A DNA stretch of 64,000 bases from Prostheceraeus crozeri (GCA_907163375.1 CAJQUW010007530.1:248001-312000), one strand, 5' to 3'; positions 11,926 through 23,384 are shown, numbered from the stretch's first letter. Made by a program: numbers and translations. Notes: a model not told the origin generated them from the letters alone.

Positions 11926-12660
11926 ATGCTGAAGAATGCTCCAGAAAACAAGTTCTTCGAATCCTGTGTTAATAATTACTCCGACTCTGACTTGAAAAAC
12001 AAAACATTTTTGAACACGAGAATTCGTACTAATACTACTGAACAAAAACAATATAATTTCCATGTCGACTTTATTAATGACGGTAACCTGCGAAAATTAA
12101 GAAAACTTACAAATGAATACCAATTACCAATTAAAATTATTCCTAAGCCTGGAAAACAATTAAAACACAATTTGAATACTTCCAATAAAAACATCAATGA
12201 GTGTTCTTGCAATATTTGTAAGTCGAATCCCCACATCAACAATTGTTACGTTAAACACGTCGTCTATAAATTCACTTGCAATATTGGCAGTGAATTTTAC
12301 ATTGGTTCTACCAATCGTCCGCTCAATAATCGTTTTAAAGAACATCAATACAGTATTAAGAATAAAGACAACAAAAGTGCCCTATCTGATCATGTTCGCT
12401 TTGTCCATTCTGAATATAACAATGCCACTATTGATATGTTTAGAATTGAAATCATTGATCAACAGCATAATCCTTTGAGAACTAGAGTGTCCGAAGCAGA
12501 ATACATTAGAAGACTTCAACCAAAAATCAATCGCAAACATGACCGAGTCACATGAACGTTCGTTCGCGGATGCATATTTAAGCCATTCTTTTGTTGGCCG
12601 GCCGTTCCCCAGATGAAGAGTATGGTCACTCGAAACGTCGGGCTTGTAAAAAAAAAATTT
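11926..12660 (+). mobile_element. Penelope-like element 3' fragment with GIY-YIG endonuclease
   Basis: An open frame (11926-12555, 209 residues) ends in a GIY-YIG domain: 'VVYKFTCNIGSEFYIGST' with the Arg and His of 'RFKEH' downstream, 'SALSDHVRFVHSE', and 'SEAEYIRRLQPKINRKHD'. In Penelope-like retroelements this domain follows the reverse transcriptase, which is absent here, so the copy is 5' truncated. After the stop, GAAACGTCGGGCTTGTAAA resembles the conserved 3' end of this family and runs into an A-rich stretch. Confidence 0.75.
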
Positions 12661-12742
12661 ATTTTTTACTAAATTGTCTCTGGCAAATATACAAGTTGGT
12701 GAAGAAAAATGTGTTTTGGTAAACATGACAAAATGGAATCCT

Positions 12743-12819
12743 GTGTTGTCATTTAAAAGCTATTTTTAAAATTTACACGGCCGTGTAAATATTTTACAAT
12801 AGCTTTTAAATAGCAACAT
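12743..12819. repeat. Near-perfect palindrome
   Basis: The two halves meet at CACGG/CCGTG (12776-12785) with no loop. Each arm reads roughly ATTTAAAAGCTATTKTWAAAW then TTACACGG, with a few mismatches, and the outer TGTTG/CAACA also pairs. It could be a fold-back MITE or a cruciform-forming site just downstream of the Penelope-like fragment. Confidence 0.65.
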
Positions 12820-12829
12820 TGGCTTCGAA

Positions 12830-13760
12830 GACCTTCCTTTCTTGAGCATATACACTACCGAAACCCAATCATGATGCAAGAGCAAAAAAATTTTTGGAAG
12901 CAAAACTTAGTTTTTTCATCATCCTCTCCTTCCATATTACGAATTTTTCTCATTCAAATTGACTACACACTTGAAATGCATTTTGTGTGATGTCTGATAA
13001 AGTTTCATGTTTCAACTTGTTTATGCATGTTATTGGAAGTAACCGTTAATCGATTTAATAATAAACCATTTATTTCTTTGAATGCGCATTACTTCAGGCA
13101 CTATACATTTAAAATACTCAAAGCACGATAGGAAAAATACATAAAGACCAAAGTGACCAAAGTGAGACTGTCAACCAACTACAGCAGTGCCAAACCAGGG
13201 AAGCAGTTCTCTCTTCTATTCGTTCGGCAAAAAGGTATCAAAGGTTGATCCTCAACGTTGTACGAATAGGATGAAGAGCATGAGATTTCTCTTGACTCTT
13301 CTCGAAGAGTCTCTCAAAAGTTACCTTCCGCTTGTCGAAGAAAGAATTTTTGCGGCTGGAACATGAGCAATCACTCAGACTGGCAAATTATTCTTTTGCT
13401 GCGATTAAATATTCTGTTAATTATCTTTAAGCAATCTTCATCTAGATCTCCAAATAATTTGCGTAAAGAAGATAACATCCAACCATGGCATGATGAGCTG
13501 ACCGCAATTTGTTATAACCTTCAGCACCTTTAACGCGTTTTGAGCATTTTGAATCGATGTCTTTAAAATGATCGTATCATGATAAATCAGATCATTAAAT
13601 CATTGACATATTCATTACAAAAATACGACAGCGTTTTCAAAATACAAGTCTAACCGAAGCAAGATTCAAGATTTGTTTATTTTTCACTGCATCTGAGATG
13701 CATGTGACCACAAGACATAAGCGGTAACACGAAAAAAAGAGAAGGTCAGTAAAAATCATG
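12830..13760. other. Non-coding DNA, nothing recognised
   Basis: No coding region, element end or RNA gene can be supported here. Confidence 0.5.
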
Positions 13761-13764
13761 TAAG

Positions 13765-14061
13765 TTATGTGGTGTAAAATGAGGTCTGAATAACGGACTG
13801 CTTCTGTATATATGACGCTAAAAAGTCAATGATGGACGGAGTTTTGCACTTTAATTGACGCAACGTTTCAGGCACTTTGTTCCAAAAGCTAGTCCCATAA
13901 CTTCTTGCACTATTTTTTCCGAAATTAATACTGCGAACACGTGGCTGCACAAAAACATCGTGGTGAGTATTCTCACTTAAAATGAAGAGTTCATCGAACA
14001 CATTGAAGCAGGCATTCAAACTGTCAAAAAATGCCGGCACGCATTCGTAACATACATACAC
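13765..14061 (-). mobile_element. LINE reverse transcriptase C-terminal fragment
   Basis: A 98-residue open frame contains 'VRSINFGKNSARSYGTSFWNKVP', here shortened to 'GKNSARSYGTSFWNKVPETL', the tail motif seen after the reverse transcriptase of CR1/Jockey-type non-LTR retrotransposons (R..GK..F.YS....WN.LP). No reverse transcriptase core is attached, so this is a scrap of an element. The clade is uncertain. Confidence 0.6.
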
Positions 14062-14069
14062 CGAGCGGT

Positions 14070-15100
14070 ATGCTTATTCATCCAGTATTTTAGGACTACA
14101 TTTTGAGGTATGAGGTAGATTCACCAACCAATGATAAAGAGGTTTGTATTTTCTATTAGTCATCCCTCCAAGCAATAATGACATAATTTATGACAAAGTT
14201 GAGCAAGATTTGCAACAGATGCCTTAAACGTTGATAAAAGGAAAAATCAGAGGTGGTCTGCGTGATTCGAAAAATGAAAAGTATGGCTACTGATTATCTG
14301 ATTTTCTGATTATCTAAATGTTTGGATTGACCAGATCACATAACAGCTACATACCACAGTCTTACATTAAGCCCTGATCGACAGCATTTTATTGACCATT
14401 TTCAAGGTTTGTCTGGACAAGTCACTATATTTCAAGAAAGCGGACAGTATTTTGTGTGCTCTGAAGCTGTAAGAAGAATGTAGTCAGATTTTGTGCATGT
14501 AAAAAAACATTGCATGTTTTTTTCTTGTTTTTTGTTTATTTTTTCTACTGTTATGTTTTATTTATTGTCTGCATGTTACAAAACCATTTTTTAGTTTTTT
14601 TTTGAGATAGTGTTTTGGCGGGATTTTTAATTACGGTTGGGTGTTTGCATGTAATGTATGCAAATAAAATAATCTAATAGACCCCGTCATTTTGAGTACC
14701 TACTACAATAGATTTTCAACAATGAGCAGGCGTATCAAATAGAGCCATTTATTATTGTGTGATGAAAACTACACCCTTGATCTGTCGGTCACAATCAGTG
14801 ACAATCAGCAGACTAAAACACTACAAAAAAATTATTGAAGTCAAAGTAAAAAACAAAATCAATCGATGTGACTTATAATTTACCTGGCCTTTTCAATCCT
14901 AACCAGGAAGTAATAGAAAATTCAGAACACAACTGAATCGTGGAACAACGATTGCAATTCAGTAAAAACTCATTGCTGCATCGCAATTACGATTTCGATT
15001 CAACTCATCTATTAGGAGTGGTTATGTTAGGTTTTACTATTATGAAACAGAATTTGCAATTATATTTTTGTAAATTCATTTTGAAGTCCTCAGTTCTTTT
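14070..15100. other. Non-coding DNA with T-rich tract
   Basis: The region includes a T-rich tract at 14505-14620 and AATAAA at about 14665. No gene or element end is clear. Confidence 0.5.
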
Positions 15101-15104
15101 AATC

Positions 15105-15480
15105 CGTCAGCCAGATTGAGTTTCTGCAGGGAATGAGGCCAAAAATCAGACTTTCACAGAATGTTGAACACCCACTGCCTACTACTAATCTGCGCGTCTG
15201 CCGAGTTCTAGTTAGTCCCTCTTCTTGTCATACAGGATTAAAGGAAAAGACATGTTCATCCAATTAGACGCAAATTGCGGTTTTGACAGAATTGAAATTT
15301 TCTATGCTTTCTCTTTTCAACTGAAAATTACTAAGTATAGAGCGATATAATTTGCGGCATGCTTTGTCTTCAGGCCATCCTCTATCATGTGCATGTTTAT
15401 GGCCAACTTGTTGATGTTAGCCGACATTTGGAGGCTTTCCAAATCTGAATGTGTGTAGCTTCATAGATAAATGCTCCACA
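15105..15480 (+). repeat. Diverged copy of the GGCAGCCAG...TTTCTGCAGGGAA repeat
   Basis: The sequence matches, with many substitutions, the arm of the foldback element at 23967-24675: GAGTTTCTGCAGGGAATGAGG, then the CGCGTCTGCCGAGTTCTAG-like stretch. It is the most diverged member in the window and a single arm only. Confidence 0.65.
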
Positions 15481-15539
15481 ACATGATAATAAACAACATT
15501 CCACGCTAAAATTATGGCTCTAGCCGCATTGTTAATTTT

Positions 15540-15770
15540 GCACATATGTGTGTAATGTATATTTTTTATTGTCATTTTATTTGCTCATTTATTTATTTCT
15601 TTTGATACATTTATTAAATATTGATTAATATGTTATTATTAATATAATGTAATATAATTATATTAATTATAAATAATATATTATTAATTAATATTATATA
15701 ATATATGATATTGATATATTATTAATTGAAAATATTAATTTATATTTTAATATTTTCTTTCGTTTGCATA
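15540..15770. repeat. AT-rich low-complexity tract
   Basis: Almost pure A and T in TAATATTA-like words. There is no coding potential. Confidence 0.8.
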
Positions 15771-16494
15771 CATTGTGCAGTTTCAGTTCACAATTGATCC
15801 TTTTTTGAAGTCCTGTACTTACCGTTTATTCTTCTGTAAAAAACGTTTCACTGCGCTTTCTACCATTCATTGCTATTGTCCCCAGCGATGAATTGTGCTC
15901 TAGGCTCGTGTATCTGTGTAAGGAACTCCGCTTGCATATCTGGTTCACATGCCTTGATGATGCGACTGAAGGCCGGTTCACATCGCTCTGTATTTTCAGT
16001 TCTGTAACAAGGATTGGCTGATTATTCAATTCGCTGAATTGCTCATTATCGAAGTTGAGTCTCGCAAACTCTCATATGACACACAATCACCGAATTACTA
16101 AGACATCAACGAACGACGAGGTGCCTGGACTGAAATAAATACAGCTTCGGAGGAGAAAGCCCACAACAGTGTCGATCTCGATTTCAATACTTGCAAGGTG
16201 AATATTTGCGCTTTAAGAGATCGTTGAAGACAACAAGCGAACAATCAGCTTAAGATACAGAAAATCTGCATTCATGCAGCCCTATCCTCAAACAAATGGA
16301 CTTTCTCGATTCCTTCATGGTGCTATGCGGATGACTTCGTCAAATCTTCCAAAGAAGTGTCTCCCTACTTCATTTGTTGGTCTCAACAGCTCGATCTTAT
16401 CGGGCCACGACGATGAAGATTCCAGCTCATCGAAGGAGATAACAAATTCAAGCAAACGTCAGTGATCTGCGTGTAAGTCATCCATTGAAGGAAG
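15771..16494. other. Region with short open frames only
   Basis: Short open frames exist on both strands (for example 15826-16029 minus and 16274-16465 plus), but none has a recognisable domain. The higher GC and the nearby candidate exon at 16495 leave open that this is part of a host transcription unit. Confidence 0.3.
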
Positions 16495-16740
16495 ATGGAT
16501 GACACGTTGAACTTGTGTGCTGATATTCTTAAAAACTTTAAGAAGGACGGAAGTGCAAAATACATGGAACTACTGGCCGAGGAACTTCGAAATATGCCGG
16601 ACAATCTGCGACAATTCGCTATGTTTAAACATCAAGAGCTCCAGTACATAATTAGAGTTGTAATAATTTGCTTAGAAATAGTGTGTAACATGACACTTCA
16701 CGCTTCATACATTTCTCAAAATCTGATGAGTCTGTCGTAA
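16495..16740 (+). CDS. Possible host exon, small helical protein
   Basis: This 81-residue open frame starts at an ATG. The first ~55 residues look protein-like: an amphipathic helical stretch ('ADILKNFKKDGSAKYMELL', then 'EELRNMPDNLRQFAMFKHQ'). The spacing loosely recalls the BESS/THAP-associated C-terminal helices of arthropod DNA-binding proteins, but I do not count it as homology. The tail after residue 55 looks unlike coding sequence and may be read-through past a splice site. Function is unknown. Confidence 0.3.
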   Translation: MDDTLNLCADILKNFKKDGSAKYMELLAEELRNMPDNLRQFAMFKHQELQYIIRVVIICLEIVCNMTLHASYISQNLMSLS

Positions 16741-17070
16741 TGTAGATGAATTTGAATTTTTCTCAATTGAAAAGCGTGCTCTTCATATACATCTTATTTT
16801 CCTGGATAATCAAAAAGGCCTCACAAATATTGAAATATGATAAATCGATTATTGCATGCTAGGCCTATTGCATACTAGACGAAATGGAAAGTAATATGAA
16901 AGCAAAATCTATACTTGTTTTACAGAGTATTGTGAATCGGATTAGTTGCTCTGGATTTTCAAATCGACATGATTCAAAGACTGGGCGGCATTTGTAAAAC
17001 AGAACCGGCGTTCTGTAATACAGACCATCTACTTCTGCATAAAATACAGATAGATATGAACCGACCTTTA
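16741..17070. other. Non-coding DNA, nothing recognised
   Basis: AT-rich sequence leading up to the MITE at 17071. No feature is supported. Confidence 0.5.
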
Positions 17071-17559
17071 GGCCGGAGGCACACACGATAAGCCACTGGC
17101 CGTAATCCACAAGCCATAAGCAGCCGTTAATTACGGAGGCACACACGATAAGCCATAAGCCGTAAAGGGGGTTTCAATGAGAGTTAGTATACAGAATGAG
17201 CCCCAAGCTGCAAGCAATAAGCCATTGGCCATAAGCCATAAGCCGCCTTTGATTACGAAGGTACACAGGATAAGCAATAAGTCATAAGCGATAAACCGTC
17301 ACCCACCCGGTTGAGAATCCTTGGTTGAAGATCTTCAATAGAACCGATGTTGTGATTTAACGCATGATTCTTTATGCTTATGCTTTGCAGCCCTTATGCT
17401 CTTACAAGATTGGAGAAATATCATATATTTTCTTCTTCTGCATGCTTGTATTACCTGCCAAGAAGATAAATATTGTCAACATGACTTATGGCTGGCTTAT
17501 GGCTTATGAATTTTGACTTATAGCTAATGACTTTTGGTTTATTCTATGTGCTTCCGGCC
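17071..17559. mobile_element. MITE built of ATAAGCC words, TA-flanked
   Basis: The ends are inverted repeats, GGCCGGAGGCACA at the left and the complement of GGCCGGAAGCACA at the right, with TA directly outside each (17069-17070, 17560-17561). The interior is made of repeated CATAAGCC/GATAAGCC words on the left half and their complement (GGCTTATGG) on the right half, so the whole folds back on itself. There is no coding capacity. The TA flanks suggest mobilisation by a Tc1/mariner-type transposase, which is inference. Confidence 0.65.
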
Positions 17560-17561
17560 TA

Positions 17562-18260
17562 AGGAGTCGTGAAATATTGGCAGCTATTAAAAGTCAATTT
17601 ACATCCCAGAACAATGTCTTCTTGCAACTGACAGCAAAGTACTGCAGACATGTCTGCAAATGGAGAAAAGAATAAGTAAGGATTAGCTATCTTTAGCTCA
17701 ACTGCGACAACAATTTCATTGCATTGTTGTTGTGTAGCGTTCTTAGTATTTTGTAATTCTCACTTTGTAGTCGCATTTGCAGTAAAAATCAGCCTGCCTT
17801 TTTAGTCTACAGCTTTTCTGCGTTTAGCTACGTTTATCGCATGTTTATTAACAATTACACTATTCGTGCTGCTTTACATAACATGATCTATGCGCGGATC
17901 CCCGATCCTGTTATCGAGATGGGCTCCTTTTTTCTTATTTGTCTGATCCATCTGTCACAAATATACAACAAAGTCCTAAGAAATCAATTTGAGCTATTGA
18001 ATGCAGGTTCAAATGTTCAATTTAAATGACAAAAAATTCAATTTGCTTGCTTATTATTTCAATTTGCATGTTCAAAAGTTCAATAAAATTATTTGTACTT
18101 ATTTATTCAATTGCATATTGGTACAATTTAGATGCTCAAAACATTCATTTTGTGTGTTTTTGTTCAATTTGCATGCTTAAAACTTCTATTAACACGCGAA
18201 AAATGGTCCGTTATGATGAAAGCCTTCCTATGAAAAATACTTAGTGCGTTACTTACAATC
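17562..18260. other. Non-coding DNA with short degenerate repeats
   Basis: Between about 18000 and 18190 the word TTCAATTTGCATG or close variants recurs four to five times at irregular spacing. Nothing else is recognised. Confidence 0.5.
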
Positions 18261-18525
18261 TACACTGCAAGCTGTAAGCCGCAAATATCCGTTAAAATTA
18301 ACAGCAAAAATTAGTTTCACGGTTTTTTACAGTCTGAACTGTAGATATCCGTAAAAACAGACGCTGCTTTATCTGATGTGAACGAATTTTAACTGTTACG
18401 TCATCACTCATTATGTTGTGACGTCATCATTTTAACAGATATTTACGGATATTTTCTGTGAAATTTTTCTGTGAACTTTAACGGTTATTTTAGCTGTTTT
18501 CTAACGGTTTACATTTTAAAGTGTA
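18261..18525. mobile_element. Probable MITE with inverted-repeat ends
   Basis: The left end TACACTGCAAGCTGTAAGCCG and the right end (complement TACACTTTAAAATGTAAACCG) are related in inverted orientation. Internal words such as ATATCCGTAAAAACAG pair with CAGATATTTACGGATAT. There is no open frame of note. Confidence 0.5.
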
Positions 18526-18635
18526 TGTGGCATCGAATTTCTGTGGAAATTCATGTAACTCTGAATATACATGAGTTATAAGTTCACAATTCTACAACAG
18601 TGACTCTATTGCAATCATTTCAGATTTTGCTCTAA

Positions 18636-18909
18636 ATGGCAGACGGAGAAGTTCCCTATGGTGGGACTCGACGACAGTATCGCTCACAATCTCTGACAAG
18701 TTCAATAGCTGTTTATAAACGGAAACAAATCTCATCGAATCTGCGGTCAAAGAGAAATTCTGACGATACTGGCTGGATTAAAGAGCAATCAGCTTCCAAT
18801 GAGGATATAGATGATTCCGAAAAGAATGGAGAATTGTGCTGCAAAGAAGATTTGAAAATTGAAAGCACAAATTATGAATTACTACAGCGACTCAAAAATG
18901 ATTCACAGG
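18636..18909 (+). CDS. Probable host coding exon with start codon
   Basis: The ATG lies 13 bases after a good acceptor (CATTTCAG|ATTTTG, about 18622), so the exon would carry the end of a spliced 5' UTR and then coding sequence. The frame encodes a charged, Ser/Arg-rich N-terminal region ('RRQYRSQSLTSSIAVYKRK') and an acidic stretch ('SNEDIDDSEKNGELCC'). It runs to CACAG|GCAAGT at 18909/18910, a near-perfect match to the rarer GC-AG donor. Beyond that the frame stays open to 18959 but looks non-coding. No family is recognised. The downstream exons are not identifiable here. Confidence 0.45.
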
Positions 18910-18959
18910 CAAGTTCTAAGCTTGTCGTCTTAAAAACTTATATTAACTGTACTCGGTAG

Positions 18960-19830
18960 GCATACCGATAGAGTAGGTGTATTAGGTAGAGTGGTAACTG
19001 CGCATTTAATTAATCCCCAATGTTTATACTCGTACAGTTTCGATTTTATTAAATGAACTCAAGGGAGATACAGGTGGTATTGTCACCAAATGTGAGATAA
19101 GCAAATTTTTGCATTTTTGCAGAAATCACAACGGAATTGAGTGATCATGATTGTAATGCAGAAGGAATGATGGTCTTTTTACAGATTCTCAGTGTCATGA
19201 CAGCCTTCGAAAGGTAATGTTTGTTAAATTAGCAATTCGATGGGTTCCTATTACTTTCATGCTCAACCTCAAGAGCATTTTCTTAAGCGTGATCATGTCA
19301 TAGGCAACCTGCCACTGGCAGAGCAAAATAACAGAACCAAAGACAATGATTTCATGTAACTTTGAAAGATGTAAATGCTTCCACATCACTATTCAGATTC
19401 TAGAAATGAAGCATGAATTTAGTGATCGAATCGTAAAATCATGCCGGTGAAAATTGAATTAAAAACTTGAAATTCCAGCCAAGAAAGCACGAATGATATC
19501 GCGACTTTTTCATGAAGACTTTCATTATAATACAATTCTCGAAATTCCCTTGATAATCAGATTGATTTCCGCTTAGTTAGAATGCTTTTCAGCAAATATT
19601 CATTCCTTTTGATATCCAACTTGTTTCATACTATTTATATAGGAGAGTCACCTCGGTAGTATATAAATTGGCAAATTTTGACTTTTTTCTAAACTACTCA
19701 AATACTTTTTTGGACCACGGGAACGTAATCTCCGCAAAAACTTAATGTTTTGATATAAAAATTTTCACTGTATACAGATACTTTTTTAAGTCGACAGTCT
19801 ACCTATATATCTTTACTGTATGGGTCTACC
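18960..19830 (+). repeat. Dispersed repeat, copy 1
   Basis: The sequence is alignable over roughly 850 bp with 62440-63290 in the same orientation. Shared blocks include ATGTTTGTTAAATTAGC and TGATATAAAAATTTTCACTGT. A shorter piece recurs at 23385-23530 on the minus strand. The copies are clearly diverged. No coding region or element terminus was recognised, so this is an old, non-autonomous dispersed family. Confidence 0.65.
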
Positions 19831-20220
19831 CACTAGGCGACAAATCTATAATGATAGGCCTAATACTCGTACAATAATGAATTTCATGACATTTATCAAG
19901 TATCTTAACTCAAGAATGAAGATTGCATTTGTCTTGAAATATTTTACTATTGAATTGATAATTATTGCTCATGGATTGGAAAAGGTGTAAAAACGATAAC
20001 AACTTTTTCTATAAAATTTCATGAGAAAAAGACGTAGCTTACGGTCAATCACGTATGGTTAATCTGCTCACCACTATCCGCAATTCATTGCTTCTTTTAG
20101 AACGACTAACGTCTCAGGAGGTTCTAATTCATTCATTAAAGAAACGCTCGTCGCTTAATAAACAATTTAGAAGAGATGCCTTGGCTCATTAATTTTATTA
20201 TACAGGGTGAGAATTTCCGG
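19831..20220. other. Non-coding DNA, nothing recognised
   Basis: No supported feature between the dispersed repeat and the transposase relic. Confidence 0.5.
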
Positions 20221-20224
20221 AATT

Positions 20225-20400
20225 CTTCCAGCAGAACGAAGCGAGCGACACCTCATTATGGAATATCTGTCAGAGCTTGGTTGGACCAGGAGTTCCCAAA
20301 TCGGTGGATAGGAAGACGTGGACCTGTCAGCCATCTCGTTCACCCGATTTGTCACCTCTCGACTTTTACTTGCGGGGTCATCTCAAATCCTTAGTATAAT
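20225..20400 (+). pseudogene. Mariner-like transposase relic
   Basis: The translation contains 'WLDQEFPNRWIGRRGP' in one frame and 'PDLSPLDFYLRGHLKSL' in another. Both belong to the C-terminal catalytic half of a mariner-type DDE transposase (family consensus ending SPDLTPLDFFLWG). The change of frame and lack of the rest of the gene show a decayed fragment. Downstream (20395-20470) the word CCTTAGTATAATTA recurs in variants. Confidence 0.65.
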
Positions 20401-20955
20401 TATCTTACCTTAGCATTATACACCTTAGTAAATTATACCTTAGTATATATTACCTCAGTATTATCTTTTTTCTTAACAATATGTGAAAGATACAACAGCA
20501 CATTTTTTATCCGCTAATTTCTTTTGAAATGTCATATCTTTGTATGAACGACTTTCATTTATTCTGAAATATATACGCTTATTAGTATTATTATAGGCCT
20601 ATGCTAAGAAGATCAGGGATCTGGATCATTTGCAAGAATGCCTGCATTTCGTCAGATGTTTTGAGTCGTGTACGCATGACTGGAGGAATCGTCTCCGGCT
20701 GTGTCAGAACGGCTCACACATAGCCTTTCTTTCTTTTCCTTGTGTTTTTTTTATTACTAATTCCTACTTAAATAAATTGTTTTCATTTTATTCTAGATCC
20801 AAGTGAAAGCTCATGTGATTGAACTATGAGTACATAGTTACTATTTTCGCAAAGTAAAATGCTTATTGCATCTATTTACCCACTTCAGCAGTGAAAAAAG
20901 AGGTTAACTCTCAGAGTAATGTGCAAAATGCAACTTTTCCCATGTCTCCAGAATT
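20401..20955. other. Non-coding DNA with short CTTAGTA repeats
   Basis: About 20395-20470 holds four variants of TTACCTTAGTATTAT. No other feature is supported. Confidence 0.5.
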
Positions 20956-20959
20956 ACGC

Positions 20960-22230
20960 CTCACCTTGTACTTATTTATCAAAAGTGAATTCACCACTTG
21001 TGGCAAATTCAAGCAACCATTTGAAATGCTTGCGATCATACTTGGGATGATTGTCACTATTGTACACATAGTCAACAGGTAGATCTATGGCTACAGAAAG
21101 AGGCACATTGGCAAAAATGCTGCAAACATCAAAACTGACCAAACAAAGATCAGGACACTGCTTCAAGTTGGGTTTGAATTGATCGATTCTGTTCAACAAA
21201 GCCTCATTTGATCGAACCATGAAAGTGCCTGAGATACAAGGTTTTATGGTTTCATTCAAAGTATGGTCGGAATCAGCAAGTGGAACAAAAAGACCAATGC
21301 ATGGATTAGATCGCAGACAAGGTGGAAAAAGCAAAAGAAACCAAATGGAGATGGGCGGTACATGTCGCAAGAATGCAAGACAACAGATGGACTATCAGAT
21401 TGACAGACTGGACCTCATGTTATGAAAAAAGAAGCAGCAGAGGCAGGCCAATAACGAGATGGAGAGACGACATCGACAAGTTTTGTGGACAGCCAACATG
21501 GAAGAGACAAGCTCAAGATCGAAAAGAATGGAAGAAGCATACTGAGGCATTTGTCCAACAGTGAACAGAGCAGGCTGATGATGATGATGATTTCATCAAG
21601 GTATTTAGCTAACTCAGCAGCAGAAGCATTAGGCCTGATGGGATGATTACCCGTATGAATCGTTATCAACCCGTACATTTTTGCCAGGTTCAGAGCCATT
21701 TGGCATAATTTTGATGTAGACCTCTTTTTCTATCGAAGGACGAATGCACCTTCTAAAGTAAAATTGAATAGAGTCTTCAGTTTTGACAAAAGATTGTTAA
21801 CGAGGATCCGCCGAAGCACTATGGACAAACCGAAACTTCTGTTTATCTACATGTAGGAGAAGTTCTTCGAGTTTTCTCACGTACTCAACACGATCCATGA
21901 CCGCCACGCCATTCCCTTTGTCGGCGTTTACAACCGCTATGTTATCACTTGGCAAGCTGCGACATACTTCTATGAAATCTTTTATTGAAAGGAAAACTCT
22001 GCGTTTCATGAATGAAATTTGAAGACAGTCGTTTTAACTCTTCCTTGGTTTGTATATTCTCGCAAGACGGATTATGACGAGTAATTTTAAACAGAAAATT
22101 TTCAATACTGCACTTGAAATCAATGACATTAATCTTTTCAAGAACTACATGATTGTTCAAACCAAAACGAAGACAATCATACTCATAATCAGATAATTTG
22201 TAAGAGCTCAAATTCATTACAGTATTTTCA
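20960..22230 (-). mobile_element. Penelope-like element relic
   Basis: Read on the minus strand from 22217: an N-terminal segment, then 'NADKGNGVAVMDRVEYVRKL' (about 21810-21925), then the reverse transcriptase start 'LVSFDVCSIFANVPLSVAI' (about 21080-21140). The 'ADKGN..VVMD..Y' and 'SFDV.SLFTNVPL' motifs are characteristic of Penelope-like reverse transcriptases. The frames are discontinuous and a LINE end is inserted between the two halves. It is a dead copy. Confidence 0.7.
21297..21595 (+). mobile_element. RTE-type LINE 3' end inserted in Penelope relic
   Basis: The plus strand encodes 'KETKWRWAVHVARMQDNRWT' and 'RSSRGRPITRWRDDIDKFC', ending 'AQDRKEWKKHTEAFVQQ' and a stop. This is the conserved C-terminus of RTE-like non-LTR retrotransposon polyproteins. 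Immediately after the stop comes TGATGATGATGATGA, the short tandem tail that RTE elements use in place of poly(A). So this is a severely 5'-truncated insertion of about 300 bp. Confidence 0.75.
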
Positions 22231-22334
22231 GTAGCGGATATGCGTTGATTGATCCAAAGATTAAGAAACTGTTTTGAAAGTTCTGATTAATACGCGAAAC
22301 AAAGTGTAAAGTCATGATGGAAGGTCCCCTCTGC

Positions 22335-22400
22335 TGATGCTAGCAAAACTCAATATTGGTTAGCGCTATAATATGTAAATATTGAGTTTTGCTAACATCA
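22335..22400. ncRNA. Small hairpin with 23-bp arms (possible miRNA-like precursor)
   Basis: The arms TGATGCTAGCAAAACTCAATATT (22335-22357) and 22378-22400 are reverse complements with a single mismatch, which becomes a G-U wobble on the minus-strand transcript. The loop is 20 bases. Size and loop fit a microRNA precursor or a tiny MITE. The sequence alone cannot tell which. Confidence 0.3.
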
Positions 22401-22790
22401 TGACATATGCAGTCTGTCCCTCACTCTTCAGTGGAAAGTTTAAAGTATCCTTGCGTAGAATGTGTTACACTTTACCCCATGGACTGAATGACATGTTCGA
22501 TTTTAATTCATTGCCAGCGTTAACAAACAAACGAGTGCACCCTTTTTAAATCTTTAGACTTTTGATTGTAGTCATTAATAAGAAGATCCTTCTTAAACTT
22601 ATGAACGCAGGCCTCACTAAGGCCTCACTAAACACACAGATACGCGGTATTTTAAAACTTACGAATTTAGGAAACACAGTGAAGTCACGGCATCGTTGAA
22701 GGAAGCGAATGTCACTTTATAGCTATTGGGCTTGGCCTCCTATATCACGTCATCTGTTTAGCCGTCATTGAACGTTAAAGACAGTTTAGC
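22401..22790. other. Non-coding DNA, nothing recognised
   Basis: No supported feature. GGCCTCACTAA is tandemly repeated once at about 22610-22630. Confidence 0.5.
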
Positions 22791-22796
22791 AGTCCG

Positions 22797-23040
22797 GCAG
22801 CCAGAGCGAGTTTCTGCAGGGAACGAGGCCGAAAGTGAGACTTTCACAGAATGATGTACTCCCTATGCCTACTACGAATTCGCGCGTCTGCCGAGTTCTA
22901 GTGAGTTCCTCTTCTTGTCAGACAAGATCAAAGAAAAACACATGTAAATCCAATGGGACGCAGATTGCAGTTTTTGGTTAAAATGAAATTTTCTATGTTT
23001 TCTCTGATTAAACGATTAGTACTAAGCCCAAAGACACATG
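22797..23040 (+). repeat. Single-arm copy of the foldback MITE family
   Basis: It begins AGTCCGGCAGCCAGAGCGAG and matches the left arm of 23967-24675 closely over about 240 bp, including GGGACGCAGATTGCAGTTTTT. No opposite arm follows, so this is a truncated copy. Confidence 0.75.
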
Positions 23041-23384
23041 CACATCACAGGAAATGACCTGAAGACATTCCATGTCAAATATTATGTCTCTGGGCTTAGT
23101 ACTGTTGACTTTAGTACTTAGTACTTCTGGGCTTGGTGTCAAAGTCGAACCGGTTTAAAGGAAGGTCTTACCCTCTTTTAAATGTTCTGCTTTCATTTAG
23201 GTTCCATTAATGAATGATATTTTTTATGACGCGTTCGTGAACACTCTTCCATTAAAAGATTATGACGGTTAAATAAAGCAAAATAAATGACGCGTCCATG
23301 CACGGCATCCTTTTGATGACAGTTATATGAGGCGTCATTTAGCCTTCATTTAGTTCATGACTCGTCATGGTACAAGCTCACTAC

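Noticed and set aside
16865-17146. 93-residue minus-strand frame near 17 kb
   Set aside because: It runs into the ATAAGCC MITE, so its C-rich, aromatic composition comes from the repeat.
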